NCBI RefSeq assembly: GCF_004217545.1
Contig: NZ_SHKY01000001.1
Span: forward strand, 3,906,001-3,970,000
Reading direction: 5' to 3'
DNA from: Krasilnikovia cinnamomea
Lineage (GTDB): Bacteria; Actinomycetota; Actinomycetes; Mycobacteriales; Micromonosporaceae
DNA length: 64,000 nucleotides
Shown: positions 24,000 through 32,050 of the stretch, in pieces
Layout of the letters: each line of letters opens with the position of its first letter
Position numbering within the stretch: position 1 is the first letter of the stretch
Made by a program: the position numbers and the translations under genes
Notes under the pieces: model-generated
Told to the model about the DNA's origin: nothing
Seen by the model: only the letters and a program-made list of their open reading frames with translations
Databases searched by the model: none

Positions 24000-26431
24000 C
24001 CGCCGCGCCGCTGGCGGACGTAGCGGATCGGGAGTCGCCCGCGCGGCAGGCCAGGCCGACCGGGCGGGAGCGCTGGCCGCGACGGGTCCGGTCCCGGCGC
24101 CACCTCCTGGCCGTGGCGCCGTGGCCGGTGGTCGCCGTCGTCGGCGGCTACACGCTGCACGCCACCGGCACCCCGGCCGTGGACGCCGCCGCGTACGCGT
24201 CGTACTGGGCGCTCTGCGTGGTGCTGCCCGGCACCCTGGTCTTCCGGGCGCTGCGCGGCAGCCGGGGCAATCTGCCCGAGGACCTCGGCCTCGGCGCGGC
24301 CACCGGCCTGGTGCTGGAGCTCGCCGCGTGGGCGGTGTCCGCCGCAGCCGGATGGCAGCCCGCGCTGCGCTGGTGGCCCGTACCCGTGGTCGTCGCGTTC
24401 CTGGCGGTGCCGCGGCTGCGGCGGCACTGGCGGATCGGTGACCGGCGCCCGCTGCCGGTCGCCTGGTCGTGGCTCATGGCCGTGGTCGTGCTGCTGATCG
24501 TCGGCTGGGCCGGGTATCCGATGCTCGGCAACCCGTTGCCGCCCGCCACGGCCGTCTACTACCAGGATCTGATGTACCACCTGGCGCTCGTGCGGGAGCT
24601 GACCCGCACGATGCCGTTCGAGGTGCCGCAGCTCGCCGGGCAGGCCCTGCGCTACCACTACCTGTCGGACGCGCACATGGCCACCGCCAGCATGATCACC
24701 GGAGTTCCGGCCAGCACCGTGCTGCTGCGGCTGTGGATGGTGCCGATCCTGGCCACGGCCGCGTTCGTGGTCGCCGTACTGGGTCGGGACCTGGCGGGGC
24801 GCTGGTGGGCCGGACCGGCGGCGGCCGGCGCGGCGTTCGTCGGGCTGCCGGTGACCCTGGGCGCCCCGGGCGGCTTCCTCGCCGGCAGCCCGGCCGTCTT
24901 CGCCAGCCCCTCGCAGATGTACGCGCTGCCGCTGGCCGCGCTGCTCGTCGTGCTGGCCGTGGACGTGCTGCGCGGGCGGCCCCTGGGCTGGGGGTGGACG
25001 CTGGTGCCCGCGCTGGCGTTCGCCTGCGCCGGGGCGAAGTCGAGCATCCTGCCGCCCCTGGTCGTGGGTGTGGTCCTGGCTGGGGTGGTCGTCTGGTGGC
25101 GGGCCCGGGCGGTCTCCTGGCCGGTGCTGGGGCTGTTCGCCGCGTTGGTGGGGGCGATGGCCCTCGGGTTTCGCGTCTTCGCGGGCGGGGGCGCGGGCAC
25201 CCTGGCGGTGCAGGCGCTGGCCGCGCTCGACTGGATGGCGCCGTACCAGCGCACCCTGGGCCTGCGCGACGGGCCGGGCCACGACGGGCTGGTGCTGCCG
25301 AGCGCTGCCGGGGCCACGGGCGCCGAACGGTGGTTCATCGTCTGGGTGGTCGGGTGGTGGCTGCTCACCCAGACGCCCCGGCTGCTCGGTCTCGCCGCGC
25401 TGGGGGTCCGGCCCACCCGTGGTGACCCGGCGGCGTGGCTGCTGGCCGGGGTCACCCTCGCCGGTGTGGGCGGCACCTGGCTGTTGTGGCATCCATCGTC
25501 CAGCCAGGTGTACTTCTTCACGGGCGTGGTGCCGTTCGGCGCGGTGCTCACGGTGTGGCTGCTGGCGACGCTCACTGCGCCGGGCGGGGGGTGGCAGCGG
25601 GTCGCGGCCCTGGTCGGGGCGGCCGTGGGGGCTCTGTGGGGCGCCTTCGCGCCGCGTGTGGCCGCGCCTGGCCGCTCCACCGTGGACGGCTGGGCCCACG
25701 CTCTTGCCGTACCGGCGTGGCGAGCGGCGGCCGGGCTGGCGGTCCTGCTGGTCGTGGTCGCCGTGCTGGGCCGCGCCGAGCTTCCGACCGGACGGGCGGG
25801 CCTCCGTAGGGTCGGCCGGTTCCTCGGCGCGTCGCGGGCGCCCGGCGCGGCACCGGAGCGCCGGGCGGTCGCACGCCTGGTCGCCGCCACGGCCGTGGCC
25901 GCGGTGCTGGGCTGCGGAATCGGCACCGGCGCCGCTGCCATCGTGGACAATCTGCGGACGGCGCAGCGCAGTCCGGTCCCGCTGTCGAACAGGTTGGTCA
26001 CGGCGGCGGAGATGCGGGCGGCCCAGTGGCTCGACGCGCACGCCGGCCTGGACGACGTGGTCGCCACGAACGTGCACTGCCAGCCGGTACGCACCCGGCC
26101 CGGGTGCGACGCGCGGGCCTTCTGGGTCGCCGGGCTCGGCGGGCGCCGGACGCTCGTGGAGAGCTGGGGCTACTCCGACGCCGCGGTCGCCGCGAACGGT
26201 GTCGGCGACGTCAAGTACATGTTCCAGCCGCCCCCGGACCCCGCGGTGTACGCCCTCAACGAGCGTGCCTTCACCGCGCCGACCACCGCGGACCTGGCCG
26301 AACTGCGCCGGGTGCACCGGGTCCGCTGGCTGTTCGCGGACCGGCGGGCGGGCCCGGTCTCACCGCAGCTCCCGGAACTGGCCGTGGTCCGCCTGACCGA
26401 CGGGCCGGTCACGATCTACGAGCTGCGCTGA
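23996..26431 (+). CDS. large polytopic membrane protein, probable GT-C-type glycosyltransferase
   Basis: An 811-residue protein with roughly 14 or more hydrophobic segments between residues 35 and 660, then an extracytoplasmic C-terminal domain of about 150 residues. The early loop YYQDLMYHLALVRELT, with acidic and His residues before an RYHYLSDAH motif, is like the first exoplasmic loop of GT-C enzymes, where an Asp activates the acceptor. The ATG overlaps the GtrB-like stop (ATGA), so it likely uses the polyprenyl-linked sugar made by that gene. I cannot name a characterised family. The soluble end (ASVVAT-like DDVVATNVHCQP) resembles C-termini of uncharacterised actinobacterial glycan polymerases/transferases. 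Confidence 0.65.
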   Translation: MTAAPLADVADRESPARQARPTGRERWPRRVRSRRHLLAVAPWPVVAVVGGYTLHATGTPAVDAAAYASYWALCVVLPGTLVFRALRGSRGNLPEDLGLGAATGLVLELAAWAVSAAAGWQPALRWWPVPVVVAFLAVPRLRRHWRIGDRRPLPVAWSWLMAVVVLLIVGWAGYPMLGNPLPPATAVYYQDLMYHLALVRELTRTMPFEVPQLAGQALRYHYLSDAHMATASMITGVPASTVLLRLWMVPILATAAFVVAVLGRDLAGRWWAGPAAAGAAFVGLPVTLGAPGGFLAGSPAVFASPSQMYALPLAALLVVLAVDVLRGRPLGWGWTLVPALAFACAGAKSSILPPLVVGVVLAGVVVWWRARAVSWPVLGLFAALVGAMALGFRVFAGGGAGTLAVQALAALDWMAPYQRTLGLRDGPGHDGLVLPSAAGATGAERWFIVWVVGWWLLTQTPRLLGLAALGVRPTRGDPAAWLLAGVTLAGVGGTWLLWHPSSSQVYFFTGVVPFGAVLTVWLLATLTAPGGGWQRVAALVGAAVGALWGAFAPRVAAPGRSTVDGWAHALAVPAWRAAAGLAVLLVVVAVLGRAELPTGRAGLRRVGRFLGASRAPGAAPERRAVARLVAATAVAAVLGCGIGTGAAAIVDNLRTAQRSPVPLSNRLVTAAEMRAAQWLDAHAGLDDVVATNVHCQPVRTRPGCDARAFWVAGLGGRRTLVESWGYSDAAVAANGVGDVKYMFQPPPDPAVYALNERAFTAPTTADLAELRRVHRVRWLFADRRAGPVSPQLPELAVVRLTDGPVTIYELR

Positions 26432-26446
26432 CACATGCGGGCGGGC

Positions 26447-27496
26447 TCAACGGCGCCAGTGCACCGGGGTTTCGCCGTCGGGGGTCAGTGTTCCGGACGC
26501 CGCGAGGTGGTGCAGGTGGGCGACCGTCTCGGCCAGCGCCAGCCGCCGGGTCAGCCCCTGCAGCGTGGCCCACCCCCGGGACCAGGTCAGCTCGGCCGCG
26601 ATGGTCCACGCGGTCGGCGCGACCAGCCTGTCCACCACCGCCACGATCTCGGCGGACCGTTCCCGATGATGGGCGATCAGGTCCGCGGCCCGGGCGGGCA
26701 CCCGCCGGAACCGGTACTCGTGCGCGGGCAGCGCCTCGTCCCCGGCGAACGCGGCCACCTTCGCCAACGACTCCAGGTACGCCGTCAGCGGATCCGCGTC
26801 GCGTCCCTGGTGCACCCCGATCGTCGGGCTGATTCGGGGCAGCAGGTGGTCTCCGGTGAGCAGCACCCCCGCCGCGGTGTCGCGCAGGCACAGATGCCCC
26901 GGCGTGTGCCCGGGGGTCCACACGGCCCGGACTTCCCGGCCGGGGACCGGCAGCAGGTCGCCGTCCTCGATGAGCCGGTCCGGCTCCGCCAGCGCCATCA
27001 GGTGCGCGATCCCGGTCTCGGCGAAGAACAGGCCCTCGACCGCGTCCTCCGGCACGCCGTGCCCCCGCAGCCAGGCCGGGTCGTTGGCGCTGTGCTCGTC
27101 CCGCCAGGCCCGCGCGGGCAGGGTCCGCGCCTCGGCGGGGTGCATCGCCACCCAGGCTCCCGCGGTCTCCCGCAGCCAGCCGCTGAGGCCGTGGTGGTCC
27201 AGGTGGATGTGGGTGGCCACGATCCCGGTGACGTCGGCGACGGCGGCGCCCGCGGCGGCCAGCCCGTCGGCCAGTGCAGCCCGCCCCTGCGGGGTGTCCC
27301 ACCCGGGGTCGACGACGACCACCCCGGCATCGGTGACGAACGCGTACGACAGCGTGTAGCGCAGCGGATTGTGCGGGATCGGCACCGGGATGGACCACAG
27401 GCCGGGGCGTACCTGTTCGACCGGGGGCAGCACCCGGCGCCGCCACGCGTCCTGCTGCGCCACGCCGGTGACCGCGACGCCCGTTGCCGTCTCCAT
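26447..27496 (-). CDS. metallo-beta-lactamase-fold hydrolase
   Basis: A 349-residue MBL-fold protein. THIHLDHHG is the HxHxDH metal motif (about residue 91), DPGWDTPQG is the first metal strand, TPGHTPGHLCL provides the next His, and LTGDHLLPRISPTIG the bridging Asp. The C-terminal third is helical and extends beyond the minimal fold, as in lactonase/thioesterase-like actinobacterial members. ATG 27496 is preferred to TTG 27499. The substrate is unknown. It is a monocistronic gene convergent with the glycan operon and probably unrelated to it. Confidence 0.88.
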   Translation of the reverse strand: METATGVAVTGVAQQDAWRRRVLPPVEQVRPGLWSIPVPIPHNPLRYTLSYAFVTDAGVVVVDPGWDTPQGRAALADGLAAAGAAVADVTGIVATHIHLDHHGLSGWLRETAGAWVAMHPAEARTLPARAWRDEHSANDPAWLRGHGVPEDAVEGLFFAETGIAHLMALAEPDRLIEDGDLLPVPGREVRAVWTPGHTPGHLCLRDTAAGVLLTGDHLLPRISPTIGVHQGRDADPLTAYLESLAKVAAFAGDEALPAHEYRFRRVPARAADLIAHHRERSAEIVAVVDRLVAPTAWTIAAELTWSRGWATLQGLTRRLALAETVAHLHHLAASGTLTPDGETPVHWRR

Positions 27497-27550
27497 CAAC
27501 GAACGCTAACCGCGGGCCCGCCGCCCGCAACCCCCGCTGTGACCATCTCC

Positions 27551-28663
27551 TCAGTGCCCGGAGTTGGCCACCGCCGCGTGGATCATTGCGGCGATGCCCT
27601 CCATCGGATCACCGTCGTCCACCCCGAGGTAGTTCTTCAAACAGGCCACCGCCAGCCCGTGCGCCGGGTAGAAGCCGCCCAGGCTGCCGCCCATCCCGCT
27701 CCAGCCGAAGCGGGTACCGCCGATCTCGGCCGCGTACCCGAGGGTCTTGGGGCCGTCGCCGCCGTACGCCCAGTCCGGGCCCTGGGTGACCACCTTGGTG
27801 ACCTCCTTGAGCCGTTCCGGCGAGATCAGCCGGACGCCGTTCACCTCGCCCATCAGGGCCGCGTACATGCGGGCGAGGCCCCGGGCGCTGACCGTGCCCA
27901 CGGCGGGGATGTCGGCGTTCAGCAGTTCACGGCGGTTCGCGAGGGCCGCGTCGGGGCGAACCCCGGGCGGGGCGATCTTGTCGAAGTTCGCGAGGTGGGT
28001 GCTGGCCAGGGCGACCGCGGCGGCCCAGTTGCGGTCCTCCAGCCGGGCCATCCGGGCCAACTGGTTGGCGGGGACCCCGAAGTACAGCTCCCGTTCGGCG
28101 TCCAGCGGCCGGGCCACGTCCTCGGCCAGGACCCGGGACAGGGGACGGCCGGTGGCCCGGTGTACGGTCTCGCCGACCAGCCAGCCCCACGTCCACATGT
28201 GATATCCGTGCCGGGTGCCCGGCTCCCACAGCGGCGCGGAGGAGGCGATCGTCCGGCACATCCGGTCCCAGTCGAGCAGGTCCTCCGGCATCGTGTACGA
28301 GGGCAGCGCGGGCACCCCCGCCGAGTGGCTGAGCACGTGCCGCAGCGTGGTGGCCTCCTTGCCGTGACGGCCGTACTCGGGCCACACGTCGGCCAGCCGC
28401 AGGTCGTAGTCGAGGTCGCCGCGCTCAACCAGCACGTGTACGGCCGTGGCGGCCAGCCCCTTGCCCGTGGAGTAGCCGAAGAACGGGGTGTCCGGGGTGA
28501 CCGGCTGGCCGGTGAGCGGGTTGGCCATCCCCGACACCGCGTTGACGATCAACCGGCCGTCGAGGTAGGCGGCCACCTGCACGCCGCGCTCACGTCCGGA
28601 CGCGACGAGCCCGTCGACCGTCTTCTGCACCCGGCCCTGCAGGGCACTCCAATTCTGCGTCAT
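27551..28663 (-). CDS. serine hydrolase of the class C beta-lactamase/esterase family
   Basis: A 370-residue beta-lactamase-fold serine hydrolase without a signal peptide, so probably a cytoplasmic esterase (EstB/LipL-like) rather than a drug-resistance enzyme. The nucleophile motif is STGK in FFGYSTGKGLAA (Ser about 79), the Tyr motif lies in RHGYHMWTWG, and FGWSGMGGSLGGFYP is the family KTG-equivalent loop (here SGMGG). GAGACC is followed by ATG 28663 with AAGG six bases upstream. The natural substrate is unknown. Divergent from nothing; it lies behind the crcB pair on the same strand. Confidence 0.86.
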   Translation of the reverse strand: MTQNWSALQGRVQKTVDGLVASGRERGVQVAAYLDGRLIVNAVSGMANPLTGQPVTPDTPFFGYSTGKGLAATAVHVLVERGDLDYDLRLADVWPEYGRHGKEATTLRHVLSHSAGVPALPSYTMPEDLLDWDRMCRTIASSAPLWEPGTRHGYHMWTWGWLVGETVHRATGRPLSRVLAEDVARPLDAERELYFGVPANQLARMARLEDRNWAAAVALASTHLANFDKIAPPGVRPDAALANRRELLNADIPAVGTVSARGLARMYAALMGEVNGVRLISPERLKEVTKVVTQGPDWAYGGDGPKTLGYAAEIGGTRFGWSGMGGSLGGFYPAHGLAVACLKNYLGVDDGDPMEGIAAMIHAAVANSGH

Positions 28664-28715
28664 CACCCACCTTCCGGGACCACCATCTCACCTACGGGCG
28701 GGGCACAGCGGCGGG

Positions 28716-29075
28716 TCAGCCGACCACGCCCGCGATGAGCAGGCCCGCGTACGCCGCCCCTAGGCCCGCCAGCAGGCCGCCCACCGCGTTCGCCACGGCC
28801 AGCAGGCGGGCGCCGTCGCGGGCCAGCTTCAGCGTCTCGAAGCTGAACGTCGAGTACGTGGTGAGCGCCCCGCAGAAGCCCGTACCCAGCAGTGCGGACC
28901 AGCCGGGCCCCAGGGGTAGCCCGGCGAGCAGGCCGAGCAGCAGCGAACCGAACACGTTCACCGCGAACGTGCCCCACGGGAACAGCGAATCGTGACGGGC
29001 CTGCACCGCCCGGTCCGCGAGGTACCGCGCCGGGGCCCCGACCGCCGCACCGAGCGCCACCAGCAGCACCGTCAT
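28716..29075 (-). CDS. crcB: CrcB/Fluc fluoride channel subunit (second of pair)
   Basis: A 119-residue four-helix membrane protein of the Fluc family, which exports fluoride passively as a dual-topology dimer. GAPARYLADR opens helix 1, TFAVNVFGSLLLG holds the conserved pore Asn, and GFCGALTTYSTFSFE the phenylalanine/threonine track. ATG 29075 overlaps the upstream crcB stop as ATGA. Tandem pairs like this are thought to make fixed-topology heterodimers. Confidence 0.93.
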   Translation of the reverse strand: MTVLLVALGAAVGAPARYLADRAVQARHDSLFPWGTFAVNVFGSLLLGLLAGLPLGPGWSALLGTGFCGALTTYSTFSFETLKLARDGARLLAVANAVGGLLAGLGAAYAGLLIAGVVG

Positions 29076-29593
29076 CGGGCGTGCCCGGGCCGGTGGTCGC
29101 CGGTGGTGGGCGGCGTGCCGCGCGCCCCGCTCCGGCGCCCGACGAGCGCCTCCGTCGCGGCGGTGCCCGCCCACACCGCCAGCAGGGCGCCGATGAGAGT
29201 GGTGCCCAGGTAGAGCAGGGCGGTGCCGGGGTTGCCGCGCGCGGCGGCCTGCTGGACGTCGACGATCGACGTGGAGAACGTCGTGTACCCACCCAGCACA
29301 CCGACGCCGAAGAAGGGCCGCACCAGCCGGCGGCCGGGGAACACCTCGGCGATCAGGACCATGAGTACGCCGATGAGCAGTGACCCGCTGACATTGATCA
29401 CCCAGATGGACCAGGCGAACGACCCCGGCTGGTGCGGCCAGGCCACGGTCACGCCGTACCGGGTCAGGGCACCGACGACGCCGCCCGCCGCGATCACGCC
29501 GAGCAGCCGCGCGGGGTGCGGGCGCAGTTCCGCCCGCTCGGCGGGCAGGTGCAGGTCGACGTCCGGGTCGATCGGGAACAGGGGACCGTGCAC
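29072..29593 (-). CDS. crcB: CrcB/Fluc fluoride channel subunit (first of pair, N-terminal extension)
   Basis: A 173-residue Fluc homologue. After a roughly 35-residue hydrophilic N-terminal tail the core shows GGVVGALTRYGVT, WVINVSGSLLIGVL with the pore Asn, and GVLGGYTTFSTSIVD with the TTFST track. GTG 29593 is chosen because GGGAGGAGGC lies six bases upstream; GTG 29608 lies within that element. It is translationally coupled to the second subunit. I looked for a fluoride riboswitch in the leader and did not find one. Confidence 0.9.
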   Translation of the reverse strand: MHGPLFPIDPDVDLHLPAERAELRPHPARLLGVIAAGGVVGALTRYGVTVAWPHQPGSFAWSIWVINVSGSLLIGVLMVLIAEVFPGRRLVRPFFGVGVLGGYTTFSTSIVDVQQAAARGNPGTALLYLGTTLIGALLAVWAGTAATEALVGRRSGARGTPPTTGDHRPGHAR

Positions 29594-29993
29594 ACCGCCT
29601 CCTCCCACCGTCTGCCCAGGCTAACCGACCCCACCTCCCACCCCGACCCAGCCCGCACCTCCCGCACACCCGCCGACGCCGTCGTCGAGACCCAGGCTTC
29701 CCATCGCCATCCCCCCAAGCGGCTCCTCGCCGTCGCCCGTGGGCGATCTTGGACGCCACCGGCCCCTCCAGGGGCCGCCTCGCTCCAAGATCGCGCTGGC
29801 CCTGGTCGACTGGGGTTACGGGGCGGGGGGCCGGGGCGGGCGTGGCGGCGCCCACCCCGGCCGTTTCGGGGCCGCAGGGGGCCGGTGGCCGCGTGGAGGG
29901 TGGCGGGGGTGACGCGGCGGTGGGCCGTGCGGCGGTTGGTTCTGCTGGCCGTCCACTGTAGGCGACGGCGCTGAACGTTGTCCCACACCGGGT
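29594..29993. other. 400-bp non-coding gap with leader of crcB pair and nested palindrome
   Basis: No gene is supported here. The part next to 29594 is the crcB leader. The remainder holds the nested palindrome at 29743-29794 and a G-rich stretch (29815-29945) with no convincing open frame. The end of the beta-helix operon lies at 29994, so this gap separates two minus-strand units. Confidence 0.6.
29743..29794. repeat. nested palindrome, CGATCTTGGA-type interspersed element or terminator
   Basis: Outer arms GCGATCTTGGA (29743-29753) and TCCAAGATCGC (29784-29794) are perfectly complementary over 11 bp. They enclose an inner hairpin GGCCCCT/AGGGGCC (29761-29767 with 29770-29776). Just downstream of the beta-helix operon end it might act as a terminator. 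The outer arm resembles a short palindrome frequently interspersed in Micromonosporaceae genomes (from memory, unverified). Confidence 0.6.
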
Positions 29994-31004
29994 TTACGCG
30001 CGCGCGCCGAGCGGGCAGCAGTCGTCCGTGGCCGTGTCGAACCGGACGCCGCGCAGCTCGACGCCGGCCGCCCGTTCCACCACGATCGGCGACCACGAGT
30101 CGGCCCCCCCGATCCCGGCCAGGCGGCAATCGCGGATCACGGTCTCGGTGTACCGGAGCAGGCTGACCACGCCGTCCACCTCGCTGCGCCCCCAGCCGGC
30201 GATCCGTACGGCGTACCGGGGGCCGTGCCAGCGCACGCACACGTCGGCGATCTCGATCCGGGCGCCGACGTCGGGGACCGCCACGAAGCGGTCCGTGTTG
30301 TCGCCGGGCAGCAGCCGGAAGCCCATCTCGACGTCGCGCAGGCAGGCCCCGGCCACCCGGACGTCGTGCACCGAACTGAGGTAGAAGCCCTCGACCGCAT
30401 CGCGGACCCGCAGGTCGGTGACGGTGAGCCGGTGCGGGTGGTACGTGGGCCCGGAGATCGTGGCGACACCGGTGCCGACGGCACCCCAGTGCACCGCGAC
30501 GCCCGTGTAGCCGCCGCGCACCGTGATGTCGTGCAGCGTGACGTCGCGGACCGCCCCCATGACGGCGATGCAGTTGGCGTGGCGTTCCGCGGGCCGGGAC
30601 ACGTGCACCCGGCGTACGTCGACGCGGGCCAGCCAGGTCGGCGGCGCGGCGTACAGGTACTCGCCGATGGTGATCGCGGTGCCCCGGTCGCCGCCGTGCT
30701 CGCCGGGGTCGGCGGGGGGCGGGCGCAGCCCGAGGTCGCTGATCGACACGTCCGAGCCGAGGACGTGCAGCACCGGATGCCCCGTGGCGCCCGTGCCGAC
30801 CAGCCAGGTGCCCGGGGCGCCGCCGTTCGCGCCGGTGACCTCGCCGCCCCGCAGCGTCCAGCCGGTGGGCACCCGCAGGCCGTCATCGATCGGGTGGGTA
30901 CCGGGCGGCAGTTCCAGCTTGCCGCCCGGCGCGCTGTCCAGCGCCTCCTGCAGGACGCGGCGGTTGCGCGCCGCGTCAGCGGACAGTACGGGACGGTGGA
31001 TCAT
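29994..31004 (-). CDS. right-handed parallel beta-helix protein (pectate-lyase-like fold)
   Basis: A 336-residue repeat protein. After LQEALDSAPGGKLELPPGTH, the standard cap of Pectate_lyase_3-type beta-helices, come short regularly spaced strands such as VTLHDITVRGG, HRLTVTDLRVRD, HDVRVAGACLRDV and VELRGVRFDTA. These stack into a helix. No signal peptide is present, so it is cytoplasmic or exported by another route. It is the last gene of the second pse operon, with an ATGA overlap. It may act on or bind the glycan; lyase residues are not evident. Confidence 0.7.
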   Translation of the reverse strand: MIHRPVLSADAARNRRVLQEALDSAPGGKLELPPGTHPIDDGLRVPTGWTLRGGEVTGANGGAPGTWLVGTGATGHPVLHVLGSDVSISDLGLRPPPADPGEHGGDRGTAITIGEYLYAAPPTWLARVDVRRVHVSRPAERHANCIAVMGAVRDVTLHDITVRGGYTGVAVHWGAVGTGVATISGPTYHPHRLTVTDLRVRDAVEGFYLSSVHDVRVAGACLRDVEMGFRLLPGDNTDRFVAVPDVGARIEIADVCVRWHGPRYAVRIAGWGRSEVDGVVSLLRYTETVIRDCRLAGIGGADSWSPIVVERAAGVELRGVRFDTATDDCCPLGARA

Positions 31005-32050
31005 CGCGACAGCGCCCCGGCGTCGGGCTGCGCCCCGGCGTCGGGCTGGACCCCAGCAGGTGCCGGGGGGCCGGGTTCGGTGTCGGAGGCTGGTCGCAGG
31101 CGTAGCGACAGGGCGGGTGCGGGGTCGGCGAGGCCGAGCAGGACCGGGCTCGCGACCGGTGTGGTGAGGCGCAGGTCCAGCCCGCCGGGATGGCGCGCCA
31201 CCACCTCCACCTCGACCACGGCGCCGGTACCCAGGTCGGTGGCGTACACGTCGGGGCGGCCGGGGGCGCGCGCGGGGAGCACCCGCGCGCGGGCCCGCAG
31301 CGCGACACGCCGGGCCAGCCGCAGCCCCTTGAAGGCGGCCCGGGCCGGTTTGCGGCGGGTCCACCGGTTCGACGGCGAACGCGGCACCGGCGGGGCCGGT
31401 GGCACCGGCGCCACGTCGAGCCGGAACACCCCGGACGCCCCGGGCGGCAGCAGGGCCAGGTCGCACCCGGATGCCTGCCCGGTCGCGGGGGCGGTGGCGC
31501 CTGCGGTCGGGGCGGGGGCCGGCCGTACCGTGATGCGGTCGATCCGCAGGCCCACCGCGGACCGCGCGCAGAACCGGTCGCCGGCCCACGACGGACGCGG
31601 GGGGTCGGCCAGCTCCACCACGAGCAGACCGTCGGCGTCCAGCTCGTCCGCCGCCAGGTCGAACGAGACCTGGGCAACCGCCCCGGCGGCCGCGCGCCAG
31701 CCCTGGCGGCGGGCCAGCAGCGTGGCGGCGCGGAGCCTGCCCTGCGCGCGGACCAGGACCAGCCGGGGGCGTTCGGCGTCGGTGCGCGGGGGCCGGACCC
31801 GGTCGGACCACCAGCGGGTGCCGAGCTCGTCGAGGTGCAGCTCGACCGTCACGCGGACGGACCCGGCCGGGCCGTGGATCTTGAGCGCGACCGCGCCGAA
31901 GTCGCCGGTCACCCGGCCCACGATGCCGGTGCCGCGCACCACCTGATCGACGATGCACAGGCCGGGGGCGCGGCCGCTGCTGACCTCGGCGGGCAGGTCG
32001 AGGACCGGCGCGGGGCCGTCGTAGTCGGTACGGAACCAGGTGCCGATCAC
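31001..32050 (-). CDS. unknown protein of second pse operon (beta-rich, two-part)
   Basis: A 349-residue soluble protein that I do not recognise. The first 180 residues are beta-rich with alternating hydrophobic strands (VALKIHGPAGSVRVTVELHL, RPRLVLVRAQGRL). A basic linker around residues 225-265 (RRKPARAAFKGLRLARR) follows. A second beta-rich part ends in a Pro/Ala-rich tail with two PDAGAQ repeats. GTG 32050 overlaps the preceding stop. The design, without membrane or catalytic motifs, looks more like a binding or scaffold protein than an enzyme. Confidence 0.5.
   Translation of the reverse strand: MIGTWFRTDYDGPAPVLDLPAEVSSGRAPGLCIVDQVVRGTGIVGRVTGDFGAVALKIHGPAGSVRVTVELHLDELGTRWWSDRVRPPRTDAERPRLVLVRAQGRLRAATLLARRQGWRAAAGAVAQVSFDLAADELDADGLLVVELADPPRPSWAGDRFCARSAVGLRIDRITVRPAPAPTAGATAPATGQASGCDLALLPPGASGVFRLDVAPVPPAPPVPRSPSNRWTRRKPARAAFKGLRLARRVALRARARVLPARAPGRPDVYATDLGTGAVVEVEVVARHPGGLDLRLTTPVASPVLLGLADPAPALSLRLRPASDTEPGPPAPAGVQPDAGAQPDAGALSR

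Noticed and set aside
29594-29760. Fluoride riboswitch before the crcB pair
   Set aside because: The minus strand has a GGCGATGG segment, but the conserved downstream CTGATG-type core and pseudoknot pairing were not found.
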